Shown: positions 33,808-46,515, counted from the stretch's first letter. The stretch is 64,000 bases of DNA from Moniliella sp. 'wahieum' (GCA_003971905.1 RSEE01000034.1:1-64000), one strand, 5' to 3'. Program-made: numbers and translations. The notes: a model not told the origin generated them from the sequence alone.

Positions 33808-34430
33808 TTACTTCATGTTTGGTCGTGTCCGCGCTGCCCTCCATTTCCGGATGGGACTGACAATGGTGCGAGCCATAGCCGGGGCCCAGGCCAGGGAGAG
33901 AGCGATTCGAAGTGGAAGTAGCATCTGCCGCATGACGAGCAGTTAGCAGGCAGGTCAGCTGAGTCCCACCGCGTTCGAGACGGAAAACACATACCTTGAC
34001 CACAACGTATGCAGCCACCGCATCGGCCAGAGCGCCGACCATGATTTCCTCCATAGGAATGGTATCATTGTACGCCGCTGCCGCATCGTCCTTTTCCCCA
34101 GCGACAATCTCGGCATGGTATCCGTACTTGCCCTTGCGTCGAGCTCGACTGACAACTTCCTCCACCCAACTCGCCATCCATCCCCGCTCCCCATCCGGAG
34201 AGGTAAGTGAGTCCCATGTTTGGGTGGGCACGATGGCTTGCAGCACATACACGCCCGCGCCAAAGTAGGTGAACGCGTAGAAACACAGCCCATGGCACAC
34301 CTGCGGTGAGCTCATGCAGCACCAAGAACGACAAGAACAGGCTTGTCTTGTTGGTTCCAGTCCGTTCCGCCAGCGCGTCCACGCGCGCTCGCACCTGGGT
34401 GAGCCAAGATGGGGAACGGTGGGTGCTCAT
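33808..34430 (-). CDS. Mitochondrial inner-membrane protein, Mrx11/DUF1279-like
   Basis: The ATG at 34430 (MSTHRSPSWL) opens a reading with LFLSFLVLHELTAGVPWAVF, a hydrophobic stretch with the LHELTA signature of fungal Mrx11/DUF1279 proteins. After a one-base loss near 34282 come YAFTYFGAGVYVLQAIV and an AVAAYVVVK segment. A 70-bp intron (33925-33994, GTATGT donor, CTAAC branch) joins this to MLLPLRIALSLAWAPAMAR, ending RPNMK and a TAA at 33808-33810. Two or three membrane segments result. Family members sit in the mitochondrial inner membrane and associate with the mitoribosome; the biochemical role is not established. An Arg-rich upstream extension in the same frame (to about 34600) may carry the targeting signal, so the start is uncertain. 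Confidence 0.6.
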
Positions 34431-35533
34431 GAGCCGTGTGCCCGAATGTGCTTGGAGGCGTAGATCAGAGTCGGTACACCGTGTCGCTGCCACCCTTGCA
34501 AGTCGTGGAAGCTCCAAGCGGGAAATCAAAGCCGGGGGTACGATGGCCGAGGCCCGCGAACGCGGCGTTGGAGCGATAGTGGTACGAATGGCCGTGGGAA
34601 CGCCCCCCCTGTAGAGGATAAGGACAAACGGACCTAGCCTTTCCAGCGGGGGGGGCTTACTCGCCAAAAGGGCCTCATAGTGGTGGGGGCGCGGAGGATG
34701 GAAATTGGAAAAGATGATGTCACATAGATCAGTGTCAAAGCCCACCCAGCGCCGTTGGAGGCCCAATGATACGTTTCTGCCCAGACAGGGCGGTCAGTCG
34801 ACCTCAGTCGATGGTGCAAAAAATATGGCCCTACACAACAGCCAACTCAGATGCGAAAGACGACTACAGGGTAGGATTCCGGTAGGAAAATGATGCATTA
34901 ACACATAGCTCCCAGCCATGGGCAGGTTGCAGAAGGCTGTGTGCCAGCAAAGACAGCCAACGCCCGGTCAGGGAAGACGAGAATCAGATAGAATGCTTAA
35001 AGCGTATCGGCATCAACCGTTGCGAAGCGGCTGGATCCGTGCTTGACTCTAATTGTTAATGGATCATCATCTCGTCCTCGGCTGCGCGGGCGCACGCCGT
35101 ATCTTGCCAGCACAATGGGCAGTTGATTGGGGACCTGCGAAAGAGAAAGAAAAAACAGAGTGGATATGAGAAAAGCCAGCATGCATTGCTGGTGGCGTGT
35201 CGGGCCAGGTGGGAAGGGATGAGCGGTGAGGTGGTGGACGATGCGATGGAAGCGGAGCCCGCAGGCCAAGAAAAAACGGAGGCAAGTGGAGGGCGGTCGG
35301 TGCATCCTAGTTCCGCCACGGCGTCTACGCGGAACCGATCGAAGCCGGCGTGTCAGCGTTGTTGAGTGGGATGAACGTGAAATATTGCAAAGCGGCGTCG
35401 GTGCGTCAGGCTTCAGAGCTTCAGCTTCAGCTTCAAGTAGCAGTCGGAGGCGTCAGGGCCACAGCTTCCCAATGCGAAGGACGCCCCCCCCCACACACAC
35501 CACCTTCTCCCTTTCCGCAGCGCTCAGCACACC
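34431..35533. other. Spacer between divergent genes
   Basis: Contains shared upstream sequence for the Mrx11-like gene and MAS2. A minus-strand reading at 34997-35305 has a pyrimidine-rich CAG acceptor and a possible last exon (ending FATVDADTL), but no domain is recognisable, so I do not call it a gene. Confidence 0.4.
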
Positions 35534-37334
35534 ATGCGACTGCCGGTAACGCCCGTGCGCCCCGCGATGCCGGGGAAGATGCTCGGGATGATCACTCGCT
35601 CCCTATCCACGATGCCCGCCACGAGTACAGCTCAGCCCCCAGGGTGTAGCGCGTACCTTGTCGGCCGCCGCCCAAAGCCCACTGCCCGCTCGCTCTCACC
35701 TCTCCTCCTCTGCCCGATCCCACTCGCCCTCTCCCCTTCGATGAGGCAGAATGTGGTGTCCAATCCGCCCTTCTCTTCCGAAGTTCTGACGCAAGTCACT
35801 ACCCTCCCCAATGGTCTCCGCGTTGCGTCTGACGCAACCCCGGGCCACTTTTCTGCTGCGGGAGTTTATGTTGATGCTGGATCGCGCTACGAGCGGGTGT
35901 GGGTGCCTGGAGAGAGCGGGGTGTCACACATGACAGACCGCATGGCATTTAAGGTGTGTGTTCTGATGGTTGCTGGCTCACACAATACTGACGCTGCGTG
36001 CGCCAGGCCACCAACCGCTCAGCCGAGGAGATGGTCAAGGCCATTGATGCAGTGGGCAGCAACGTGATGTGTACGTCGGCCCGCGAGTCAATCCTGTACC
36101 AAGCTTCCTTCTTTAGCGAGGATCTCCGCCCCGTACTTTCCATCTTTGCCGACACGCTCCTGCGCCCTCTGCTTGATGATGAGGAGCTGGCACTGATGAA
36201 GGATGCCGTGACTTGGGAAGTGTCAGAGTGCACGAGCAAGCCTGAGCTCAACCTGCCTGAGGTCTTGCATGCTGTAGCCTACAAGGGAAACACGCTTGGC
36301 AACCCTCTCCTTGCCCCCCCTGAGAGTGTGGCCCAAATGACGGCCGACAACTTGCGCGAGTTCCGCAAACTGTGGTACTCTCCCGAGCGGATGGTAGTAG
36401 CCGGGGCGGGGATGGACCACCAGGTCCTGGTTGAAGAAGTGGAAAAACTGTTCGGTGTATGCCTGCGCGCCCCGTATCGGACACTGGGTCGATTTCTTCC
36501 GCGTCTTCGCTTGCCAGCACGTCATCCTATGCCCCGACACGATCTTTGATGCACCCTCGGGCTCGCCGTCAGACTGGAGTGCTATCGCACGGAAAAAGCG
36601 CGCTATACCGGTGGGGAGCTCTTTGTCGAGGATGCGGCTTCGGAGTTCACTCATGTCTACGTTGGGTTTGAGGGGGTCAATGTGCATGATCCGGATCTGT
36701 ATGCGTTGGCTACCCTCCAAGTTCTCTTGGTGGGGGTGGTTCCTTCAGCGCCGGAGGTCCGGGCAAGGGGATGTACTCGCGTCTGTACACGAATGTGCTC
36801 AACCGATTCCACGCAGTGGAGCACTGCAGTGCTTTCCACCATTGTTACAATGATTCGGGTCTGTTTGGCATTGCAGCCAGTGTGCACCCGAGTTTTGTGG
36901 GCAGCATTGGCTACGTGATCGCGCAGGAGCTAATCAAGTGCACTGCGCCCATGGAATACCAAGGGGGCGTGACAGAGATTGAGCTGGCACGCGCTCGGAA
37001 CCAACTCAAGAGCAGTTTGGTCATGTCGCTGGAAAGCCGATTGGTTCAGGTGGAGGATCTGGGGCGCCAGCTACTCGCAGACAACAAACGAACCAGTGTG
37101 GAGGAAATGTGTGCCCAGATCGATCAGGTCGACCTGCCCACCCTCCACCGCGTCGCGACCCGCGTCCTCTGTGGCGACAACCCCGTCATCCGCAAAGACC
37201 TCAACTCGGGTCTCGGATCGGGTCAGGCTACGGTCCTGGTCCAGGGGAAAACAGAAGGTCTCCGTGACCTGAGGAATTTCCTTTACTCCACGGCCTGGGG
37301 GCCAGTCCCCAAGCCTAAGGAGTCAAACTACTAG
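35534..37334 (+). CDS. MAS2: Mitochondrial processing peptidase alpha subunit
   Basis: Substrate-recognition subunit of the matrix peptidase that removes presequences from imported proteins. The ATG at 35534 starts a basic, Ser/Thr-rich leader (MRLPVTPVRPAMPGKM), itself a plausible presequence. The M16 fold follows: TLPNGLRVASDATPGHFS, VYVDAGSRYE and GVSHMTDRMAFK. The H-x-x-D-R in place of the metal-binding HxxEH marks the alpha, non-catalytic subunit. A 53-bp intron (35954-36006) joins AFK to ATNRSAEEMV. KPELNLPEVLHAVAYK, YSPERMVVAGAG, RYTGGELFVEDA and FEGVNVHDPDLYALATLQ follow. The Gly-rich substrate loop (SFSAGGPGKGMYSRL, about 36735) is intact apart from one lost G near 36728. Another frame change lies near 36470-36580. 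The stop is at 37332-37334. Confidence 0.92.
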
Positions 37335-37815
37335 TCATGACACTCCTTCATTTATCCTATTGTGGCATAGAATAGATTCCCAGGGGGCCAAACCGACGCC
37401 CTTGAGCCAAGCCCACAGACATACTCTTGATATAAACATCGACATCGATGTCTACCCCATCGTCCAATGTAATGTGCAATGGGGAGAGAGGCGGCTGGGC
37501 TGCGGTTGCGCTTCTGTGCATGAGCGTGTTGATTTGATCACAGCACAAGCTGTACCCGAAAGTTGAAGTCCTCAGATGGAAAACCCGGGATCCGAAATCT
37601 CTCTCAATCTACCCCCGTCCTCTCTTGCGACAGGGAGTGTGGCCAATGTCGGGGATGCTGATGAATCCATCTCATGGATCGACAGCGACCAATGACTCCC
37701 CTCTCAAGTTCATTGTTGTGATCAAGCGAGGACGGTGCGTACCATCACTGAGTGAGACGCTCAAGATATATACTAGCGTACACGTTCAACGTTCAACGTT
37801 CGAACTTCATCGATC
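37335..37815. other. Spacer downstream of MAS2
   Basis: No gene. ACATCGACATCGATGT at about 37437 and GTTCAACGTTCAACG at about 37785 are typical of the palindromic spacer words in this window. Confidence 0.5.
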
Positions 37816-38015
37816 ATCCGTATCCCACGCGCTTCCTCGGTATGGGAACGGATGCAGATGGCGGGCAGCAGAGGACCTGATCTCCTGCGATTAATGATTC
37901 CCCTGGTTCCTTAAACGGGGTTGGCGCTAACATGCAACCCACTCCGGATGAACGGGTCAGTTTAGGCGTACGCTAGCCTTTCTTTGCCCATCCTTAAGCT
38001 CTTGAATGATATGGT
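37816..38015 (+). mobile_element. 5'-truncated, diverged copy of the non-LTR element
   Basis: Matches the 3' end of the element at 7060 from about 10394 onward, including ACGCGCTTCCT, CCCCTGGTTCCTT, GGATGAACGG and CCTTAAGCTC-type words, with several small insertions. More diverged than the 28764 copy, so older. Confidence 0.7.
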
Positions 38016-38526
38016 TGCAGTACGGAGTATAGAGGTAACGTATGTATTTAAGGTCGGACGTATATGCTCTGTGGGTGCATGCAGTATGGTCGCTGCTCGA
38101 TCACGGTTGTGTGGAGCAAGCCATCGGAGCGATAGGATAGGCCCTATGAAGGCCAGGGGCTATCCATCAGTTATGCATAAAATGCCCTTCGATGATAATC
38201 GATAACTAGTAACTAGTAACTAGGCACTCGCTGCCAGTTTTGGGGAAGGGGCTATATGTAGATGCCACTGGCCCCACAAAAGGATGGATGCAAAGGCATA
38301 AGGAGTTTCCGGTGGTGTGTACCATCCAAAGATGTAACATGTAACAATGCAATGCGTCTGTGCGCACTCGCACTACACTTTTTCTCTCCCCACCGGATAC
38401 CAAAAAAATATATAAAGAGCCTCGTCCTGGGGCTGAACACCGCCGTACCCACCACCCCCTCGTCCCTCGTCCTTTACCACACCCTCGCCTCTCACCGCAC
38501 CTATCACAACAGTCTACTTATCCAAC
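38016..38526. other. CipC-like gene upstream region
   Basis: No coding sequence recognised. Includes AACTAGTAACTAGTAACTAG at about 38203-38222 and the TATA box listed separately. Confidence 0.5.
38409..38417 (+). promoter_or_regulatory. TATA box of the CipC-like gene
   Basis: TATATAAAG, 110 bp upstream of the ATG at 38527, followed by a pyrimidine-rich leader. This is one of the clearest core promoters in the window and suits an inducible gene. Confidence 0.6.
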
Positions 38527-38909
38527 ATGGGGTTCTTCAGCGAGGACAGCTACAACCAGGTCAATGCGTATGACGGTTCGGAGGAGCACAAGGCCAAGCT
38601 CTCCCACGAGCTGATTGGTGGGGATTGCCTACGAAGCAGCTAAGTGTGCGTTCAGATTTTCGTCCAATTCTCTTCCAGCCAATCACCATATACATCTGAT
38701 CTATATGACTAACAAAGGGTGTATGTACAGCGTACGAGGAGCACAAGGCCAAGAACGGCGAGCCTGACGACCACGCCAAGGCCAAGAGGTTCTTGCCGGC
38801 TTTGTGGGTGCTGGTCTTGACCGTCTAGTGGAGACGAAGGGCTGGACTTCGTCGACCGTGAGCGGGCCAAGAAGCATGCGGAGGACGAGGCCTTCAACCA
38901 TTACGGATT
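38527..38909 (+). CDS. CipC-like small stress-response protein
   Basis: Small soluble protein family known from fungi, first noted as induced by concanamycin in Aspergillus; the molecular role is unknown. The ATG at 38527 gives MGFFSEDSYNQVNAYDGSEE, then HKAKLSHELIGG and AYEAAK. An intron of about 80 bp (38643 to about 38730) separates this from YEEHKAKNGEPDDHAKAK. The continuation (GFVGAGLDRLVETKGLDFV, DRERAKKHAEDEAFNHYG) needs further one-base insertions after 38787. SHELIGGAAxxEAAKAYE and AGFxGAxxDRxxETKG are the family's two conserved blocks. About 105 residues, the usual size. A TATA box lies upstream. Confidence 0.85.
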
Positions 38910-41900
38910 TAATAAGTTTTTTTTCTTTTCCACTGTGTGGGTGGGGCCTTTCTCTCCCCCCCCTGGTTTTTTGTCCTGTCTGATCGATGATCGATTCCTT
39001 CTGTCCCCCCGCATCTGATCACTACCAATGTGGGCATATGGCTGTGCGGTCCAATGGATGTCCTGGAGTTGAAAGTTGGGTAAGTACCAGTAGGTTAGAA
39101 CGACCGAGGAAGCATGTAGTATCAGATTGTCGGACTGGGGGCCACTCTGGTAAATTGTGAGCAGCGCACAGACGACTGGGGATTGGGCTATGGTGGGGTA
39201 AATGACTTGGTTTCAATCTTTCTTCTTCCTTTTGACCTGACGCGTGATCATCGATCATCCCGGCTCGTGAACGCGTCCGCTCGCTCATCGTCACCATCGG
39301 GGCCGTTCCCCTCTACCATCCGAAGACCTTGTGAGGCTGTGAGGCTTTGAGTCTCCCCCCCTTCCCGTGTTCACAATGCCGGCAACTGTGCGTGACCCTT
39401 TACATGGCGGGGGAAGTGAGAAGTGAGAAGTGAGAAGTGAAGGACTGACATCGGCTGAGCACAGGACGCACGTGTGTATACTACTGCTTATGTGGCGAAT
39501 TTGCGCTGGTGATGAACGGGTCGGTGGAACAGTGTCCGCGCCGTCCAGCCGATGGGGCGTACGTCTTGTCGCGCGCAAAGGGAAGGACGTTTCAGTGGAA
39601 CGCTGAGCCTGGACCGGCGGTATATGTACGACGGTGCGTACTTAGTACTTAGTACTTACCTCCTTGAGCTTGCCACGCTGCGGGCAGAAGAGAAACCACT
39701 GGAGTACTGACATTCTGACATCTGACACGCCTCCCCCCTCCCCCTTTGGTGAGTAACGATTGCAGGGCTGAAAGTTGGAGCGACAGTACCGCGTGCAATG
39801 TGTCCGATGCAAGTTGACGCTGGGGTACCAGTCCACCCCCCGCCGATCGATGTGGGGCCATCTCGTACCTGCTTCCTGGGGCGGTGAGCGCAGTGCAGGG
39901 CGAGGCACCGGCCGATGCACTGACCCTGCCTGCCCTTACGCCCGCACCAGGACCAGATGTGCATGGCAGCGATGCCACCGGGGAAGGTGAGGCGCTGGTC
40001 CTGGGATGAGGTGAGGCGGAGGGGTTGAACGTTGAGATGATGTACAGAGGTACAGAGGTACATGTCCGCGTTGAAGAGCTACGGCTTCGCAGGCTGCCTT
40101 GAAGCTTGCTGGATGGATGTTTGCGCTAGACTACTGGGGCTGGGAAAGTTGGGAAAAGGTGCGTGGATGCATGGACAGGGAAGGGTGGACGCAGGGCAAG
40201 GTTCCCAAACTTGGCCGTGCATCATGCATCATGTGCCAGTGGTAACCGGTAAAGGTCGATTCCGAGCGCGTGCGTTTCGTCGTTTGGTGGGGGCCATGGC
40301 CGGGGATGGATGGGACCCACTGGTGGAAGTCCCGCACGAGTTAGCGAGTTAGAGAACACAGTAACAGTAGCCTGAGAATGACACTGTAGCAGCCAAGACG
40401 TGACTGTCATAGCGACCAGCGACCCCCCTAGCAGGGATGGGCACCGATGGCAGTGAGCTCTTCAAGTTTATCCTCCGACTGGTGGCTGGTAGACCGTGAC
40501 TAAGCACCTCACTCTGACTGTCCCGCATAGTCAGCTCCACCATCGCGTGCTTCTCCATCTCGCGTCCAAAGGTCTGACATTGGTCACTACCAGTTTGCCG
40601 GTGGGCGTCTATTGGACCAATGACCCCCTCCTCCCCCCCGGATGTGGTGATACAGCCATCGATGTCACCTTCTCTCCTCTCTTCATCCCTCTCTCCCCAA
40701 ACGGCCACTACATCACACCTGAGTTACACCGGAGGTACAAACCTTGTACGTTACCGACACCGCGTTTGCTCTCACTTTTCTCTTGGTACGCTGTCCTCCG
40801 CACCGGGTACCAGTTTGCTTCCCCTCCCCTCTTCCCACTTTGGCCACCTGCTTCCCCCATACTATTTAGCCTCCCTAATATGTGGGCCCATTAGCGGCTC
40901 CACCAGCAGCATGACTTCTTCTCTCTATACCGTGGATTACTTCACCCCCGCATAATGCATGATCCTCCCTTCCTCCACACTCGCTCTTAATCCACCTATG
41001 ACCGAGCCCGAGACCGTTCCCCTGCGGTGCCTTCCATCGCCAAACTTCTACTTCTATGCTTCCTGCACAGAGGAATGGACCGTCACTAGTATCCGTAGTG
41101 AAGCTGAAGAAGAGATGGTGTGGTGGGACGTTTGCTGATTAAAAGAAGAGATCTACAGTGATGGACTCTCTGTGCTTTTGCCTTAGGCCTTGGTAGTTGA
41201 CAACAAAACGGCGAAGAGGTTCAAGAGGGAGGACTACGGATTCAAGCATTGGGTTGGGAGCCTCTGGCGGAGTAGAGTAGCAGGCAATGCGAAAATGGTG
41301 GTTGAACGATGAACGTGCACATTGAACGCTGAACGTACGTCGAGGCACTTGGACCACAGTTGGGCAGGAGAAAAAGGGGTTCATCGAATCGATTATGCAC
41401 AGGCACAGGGGCTTCGGAAGTTACCGGTTGCATGTTACACCGAGGGGGGAACGGGTAACGCGGTAATGCGTAACGTTAAACGTTAAACGTTAAAGGGGTG
41501 CCACAAAAGCATCCGGCTCTACGTAGACCAACCAATCCGGAGGTTCCGGTAACCGGCAGTGGAAAAGGGGAAAAGGGGAACTGGGGAAGCGGGGAATCCG
41601 GGGAAGCTGAGGCGCTACGCTGAATGTGAATGGCTAAAAGCACTTCAGCTGAAGCTTCAGCTGAAGCTTGAGCCGGAGGCTCCTTAATAAAAAGTAAGCT
41701 TTAAGCTCTTGGAAAAAATAGCGAAAGATGGCAGGCATGGGGTCCGTGTAAAAAAATACGCTTTGGATGGGGGGGGTGATGCATACTGGTGGTTGCCTGC
41801 TGCTGAGTCTGAGTGTGACAGTTGGAACAGTGCTCTGGCCCTTTAAACAGCTTAACGCGTAAGGCGCTAGGCGTAACGCGTAAGGCCTTGGGCGCGTACC

Positions 41901-42579
41901 ACTGGCCACTGGGGTATAACCCGCTACACCATACCCCGCATGGACCTTGCGCCTCGCACTCTCGGAACCTGGCTCGGCTTCCATTCCAAGAACCCCAAGA
42001 TCTGAGGCAGCTGTGGTGCGCGAGTACCGCGAGCCAGAGCGGGAGCGAGGGAACAAGTGCAGTGACTGTGACTGTGACTGTGAATGTGAGTGTGACAGGT
42101 GGCATTGCAGTCACATGCAGGTCACATGCCACGTGTCTCACACCACGAGGCCGAACAGGTCGGCGCATTTGGCCCGCGTCGTGCGCCGCACAGCAGCTGT
42201 GTGCGCCGTCCAGGGGGTGGGGAGGCACGTGACGCGTGAGTGCGACGGGTGAGTCCGGACAGATGGTCGATGACTAGATCGATGACTCGATGACGCGCCA
42301 GCCAAGTGCGGGCGATGCAACATTGTACCAGGCCAGGAGCGTAGACCGCAGACGCAGAACACAGACGTAGAACGCAGACGTAGAACGCGCCAGGCGCTCA
42401 ATGGATCTGCCCCCCAAAGTAGCAGGTGCCCACGTGCTTTGGCTGATGCATGATTCATCGTCGCTGGTCGCTGGCCAAGGAACGGCCAGGCCTTGGGTCT
42501 TAGGTCTTTTTGGGCAACGTCCGCGTCCATTTGCTGTTCCAGATTTGTTGCCCAACGCCCCCCTCCCAACGCCCAACGC

Positions 42580-42611
<32 letters not shown>

Positions 42612-42775
42612 CGCCCATCGGCCCCCTTTGCCAAAAAACGAAAAGCGACCGCCCTGGTGCCGCTTCCCGCTTGCCCCCCTTTCGTCTCCCCTCCACCACC
42701 CTCACCACCCTCACCGCTCCTTTTCCTCATTTTCCTCACTTTCCTCACCTGGTCAACTTCAACTTCTGCCATTCC
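38910..42775. other. Long spacer, no firm gene
   Basis: About 3.9 kb. Frames at 40496-40894 and 40620-40955 (plus) include a stretch reading GDTAIDVTFSPLFIPLSPNG that looks more protein-like than its surroundings, and a possible 44-bp intron lies just upstream (40493-40530), but I recognise no family. Repeats: AGAAGTG (39417-39440), AACGTTAA (41470-41495), AGCTTCAGCTGA (41640-41670), TGTGAC/GTGACTG (42060-42100), GCCTACC (42580-42610). Confidence 0.4.
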
Positions 42776-44868
42776 ATGGCCGCCGTTCCACCGCTTCCGC
42801 CTACCCCGCCCAGCCCACGCTCCCTCGACGAGCCTAAACCGGTACTCGACGCGCTCGCTCTTCCCACCCTGTCCCGCTCTTCCTCCCTCGCCTCCCTCGC
42901 CCCCTCCACTCTCGATCTCACACCCAGTGACGAGGAGCTTGCGCTACCATTGCCACTGCCACGTTGTTCCAGTCCTGACCACACATTTTCTTACCGCCCC
43001 CACCACTGAGCATGGTCCCACTCCCACTCCCACCGGATCCGCTTCTTCTTCCCGTCCCTCGCCTTCTACCTTTGTCCGTTCCCATTCCCATTCCCCCTCC
43101 CGTTCCCGTTCCCAGTCGCGCTCGCAGTCGCGCTCGCAGTTGCGCTCGCAGTCGCGCTCGCAGTCGCGCTCGCAGTCACGCTCGCACTCGCTCTCCCCCC
43201 GCCCTCGAGCGGGATCCTGCGCAACCCTCTCCACGTGAGCCGTACGTTCCCCGTATCATTTTCGAATGTGGATGAGACCGGGCGTGTGCGTACGCGGATC
43301 CGGGCTGTGACGTCCGAGCCGGATCCCGAGACGGCGTTACGGAAAGAACAAGCGCAGCAGCGTGAGCGGGACCGAGCGCGTGCGCGCCAAAAGGCGGAGG
43401 CTCGGTTACGAGAGAAAGAAGCACAACGGCTCTGGGGTATGGGAAAAGTTGCCATGTTACTCGGTATGGCCGATATCAACTTTAATGCGCAGATGGCCAT
43501 TCTGGGCGGGTGGAGTACAGGCAGTGGATCTACGACTTACATTCCATCGTTGGAGAAGAAACGTGAGGCCGAGAGACAAGTTCGGAAAACTGCGCTAGCT
43601 GAGCGTAGGCAGATGATTCTCGATCGTGCACGTACACCCTCCACTTCGCCCTCTGGACGACACAGGCTGTTTCGTCGCAGGTCCGCTCCTCCTCCCGTTG
43701 ACGACGAGTCAGAGGAAGAACCAGAGGATAACGATGGTTGGCTCAATGCCGAGGAATTGGCGGCAATCAATGCCATTATCAATACCCGACGTTCGATGAC
43801 TGCGGCCCAAGCTTTGTCCGATGGACTTGTTGTACCTCGTCGTGCGCGTTCTACCCACGCTGTCTCGGCTGCCTCAGGCCCCGATGGCTCGCACGGTAAA
43901 ATTCACTTTGCGCCGCTTCCGGTGCCATGGGTGGAAGAGGAACGGGGCTACTTTAGCTCGGTCTTCTGGACGTTACTTGGTGATCGGGAAGATGGGACGG
44001 ATGCGCTTCCCTCTTCTGCGTCCCAACCGTCCTTGGACACACAGGACGATACCCCTGCCTTCGACAAGACTGATTCCCAGTCGGTGCATGAGCCAAGTAA
44101 CCCGGTGCACCGGTCCCGAGGGTCGGCTTGGTACGTATACTTTTTCTCCATATTCCTTACTGGGATACTAACACTATTACTACCACTACCACTACCACAT
44201 TATTTACCACATGGTTTGCAGGCGCATCAAACACGCGATCAAGTTACGACGGTACCACTCTGACACCTCTATGCTCCCTCCCACGCGACTTGGACTACGA
44301 CGAACGGCTACGATGGGGGCAGTGGAGACGGTACGTCAGTCGGCGCCTAAGCGACCTGCCCCTCTGGGCTCACGACGAAGTCTAAGCGATACGCCGCGGC
44401 GTCGGAACTGGACCCGGTTGAGCGCCAGCGTCGGAGGGACTTAGTTCTTGCCGCTCGACCTGGCGGGACAGGGATGGTGACGTTACTTGATGGCACGCGG
44501 ATTCCCGCTCGGAGGGTGACCGATCCAGAGGCCGATTCTGTTCCTGTCAGCGGAGCGTGGGGGTACGCGCTGGCCAAACAGCGAGCTAGTTCGGAACCAC
44601 CGTTGCACGCGGAGATTATGCGGCGGCACGAGGCTGAGGTAGCTACGCTCGGACGGGAAGTGTGGTCGCGCATGTGCACCAGATGCGTGCCAAGCGGCTG
44701 GCTGGTGACTTGACACCAGAGGAAGATACTCCGGAACCTATTGCGGAAGACTTGGATCGCGCTACGACGTGTGCGGCTCAGGAACTGTTCCACCACCGAC
44801 CGCAGGTAAGGATCAGTTCCCCCTCTCACTCTTTGGACGAGTCGACGGACCAGGTGGGGTCGGCTTAG
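42776..44868 (+). CDS. Uncharacterised protein with SR-dipeptide repeats
   Basis: I do not recognise a family. From the ATG at 42776 (MAAVPPLPPTPPSPRSLDEP) the N-terminus is Pro/Ser-rich. After a frame slip comes an Arg-Ser-Gln repeat region (43113-43190) and GILRNPLHVSRTFPVSF. A charged helical segment (RERDRARARQKAEARLREKE) is probably a coiled coil; AMLLGMADINFNAQMAILGG follows. Then WLNAEELAAINAIINTRR and an acidic Ser-rich part. A 91-bp intron (44131-44221, GTACGT donor, TTGCAG acceptor) joins SAW to RIKHAIKLRRYHSD. The reading ends DESTDQVGSA at 44868 after two more slips. The SR repeats could suggest an RNA-related or nuclear role, but this is only inference. Confidence 0.6.
43113..43190 (+). 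repeat. 12-bp coding tandem repeat (SRSQ)
   Basis: About six units of CAGTCGCGCTCG with single-base variants, encoding Gln-Ser-Arg-Ser repeats inside the unknown gene at 42776. Confidence 0.85.
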
Positions 44869-46515
44869 CGTCCGCTACTGCCACTTCTTTTTCCTTCGTT
44901 TGCTTTGAATGACCTGTTGCATTACCCTTGCTCTTGCGATTGCGGTTGCGGTTGCACTTGTGGCCCATACCCGCGCTTGAGACTTTGTTGGCCCCACACT
45001 TTAGGGAGCGAACTTGTCTACCTACTTGGCGTGGCCCTTGGCAGGATGACGACGACTTGTTTCCGCCCCTCTCTCATTTCTTCCTCGACGCATTTGCATT
45101 TGCATTGGCGCAAAGGTGCTTGTTCACGTGCTGTGCGTCCGTGTTGCTTTGCTTGGTGCGCCAAGCTGGAATACCCTCGTCTGCGTTTCTCGCATCCTAT
45201 CTGTGTACACTTTCCTTGCATACATTTTCTCTCGGATGAACTTGGTCGTTGAACGTGTTTGGATCCTGGCATACAAACACATGGGGTAGTGGGTGTGCTT
45301 GTGCGGTGATATGCTGGTTGGTTGGACTGGGGGTTGGTGCGGGCGGGCGGGGAGCGACAACGGGATGCGGCCGCAGTCTGGTGTGCTAGACACGTCGCAG
45401 CGGGATCACACTGTCCAAGGATGGCCGATGTTGGGCTTGGATGGCCATCGTGTGCGCGCTGGCGTGGATTCTCTCGGCCTTCCGACAAGTCAAGCTTTCA
45501 GATTCCAATTTCAGATTTCAAGCCGCATCCAACTGGCAATGCGGGACACCGTGATTGCGTCATCGATCATCGATCCTCAAATCACCCTAGTTGCGATGGC
45601 TGGCCGAGGGCGGTGCGAACGGGGTAGGGACACGGGGTTCCGGGTCCACAACGATCCACTTGAACGTTCAATATGCATTGTACGTCCACTGTCCAACCCT
45701 AGTGTCTGTGCATCCTGGGCAGACGGCAGACCGACAGAAGCGGGGCGAGGCGCGCATCCGCAGCGTCCCTTTCGCAGCTTCTCGCAGCTTCTCGCAGCCG
45801 CACGCCAACCGGCCGAACACTGCTGCCACGCCGAGCATGCATCCTCGTCACATGCCACATGCCACATGTCACATGACACAGTAACCGGTGACCGGTGACC
45901 ATGCATTGGTCATTGATATTGATCAGCGAGTAGTACTAGTCAAGTAGTCAGAGTCAGAGTCAGCGGTGGCGTGGGGCCAGCTAGGTCCAGGCGATCCGTG
46001 GCTGCGCCACCGCCTCTCCACAGCTCTGTTGGGGCGCTGGCCCGAATTTGGGCGTTTGGGGATCCCAGCCGCACCCGCCCAGTGTCCCGCCAACGTCCTA
46101 CGTACCCAGCGTCCAGCCGGCACCAGCCCCTGACGCCATCCGCCACACCGGCGCCGTACGAGCACGAGCAAGCGCCGCCGCAGCACGGCCGGCTGCCCGC
46201 CGCGCATCCTGCATTCTGCGCAGCGTAGCCGCCGCCCCCACACTCCCCCTGCCGCCGCATTCTAATGCAAGTCCTAGGTCCCAGTGACTTGGGCATGCCA
46301 CATGTCATGCGTCGCGTCACGCCCTCGCGCCTTGGCGCCTCAGCCGCTCAGCACCAGCACAGCCACAGCCCCCCTTCAGCTTCAGCTTCACCCTTCACCC
46401 TTCACTTCACCCTCTTTATTAGACTGGCTCAACATCCACCACCCCCTTGCCAGCCTCAGCGCCGCAGCCCCTCTCCGCCATCTTTCTCCCCCACCACCTC
46501 ACTTCGCCACTCGTA
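44869..46515. other. Spacer, no gene recognised
   Basis: About 1.6 kb. Short repeats include GCGATTGCGGTTGCG (44935-44960), TTTCAGATTCCAATTTCAGA-type words (45500-45520) and CACATGCCACATG (45845-45875). Overlapping frames on both strands are not convincing. Confidence 0.5.

Noticed and set aside
34997-35305. A small minus-strand gene with a CAG acceptor near 35133
   Set aside because: The exon after the acceptor is short and matches no family I know; the upstream part is low-complexity.
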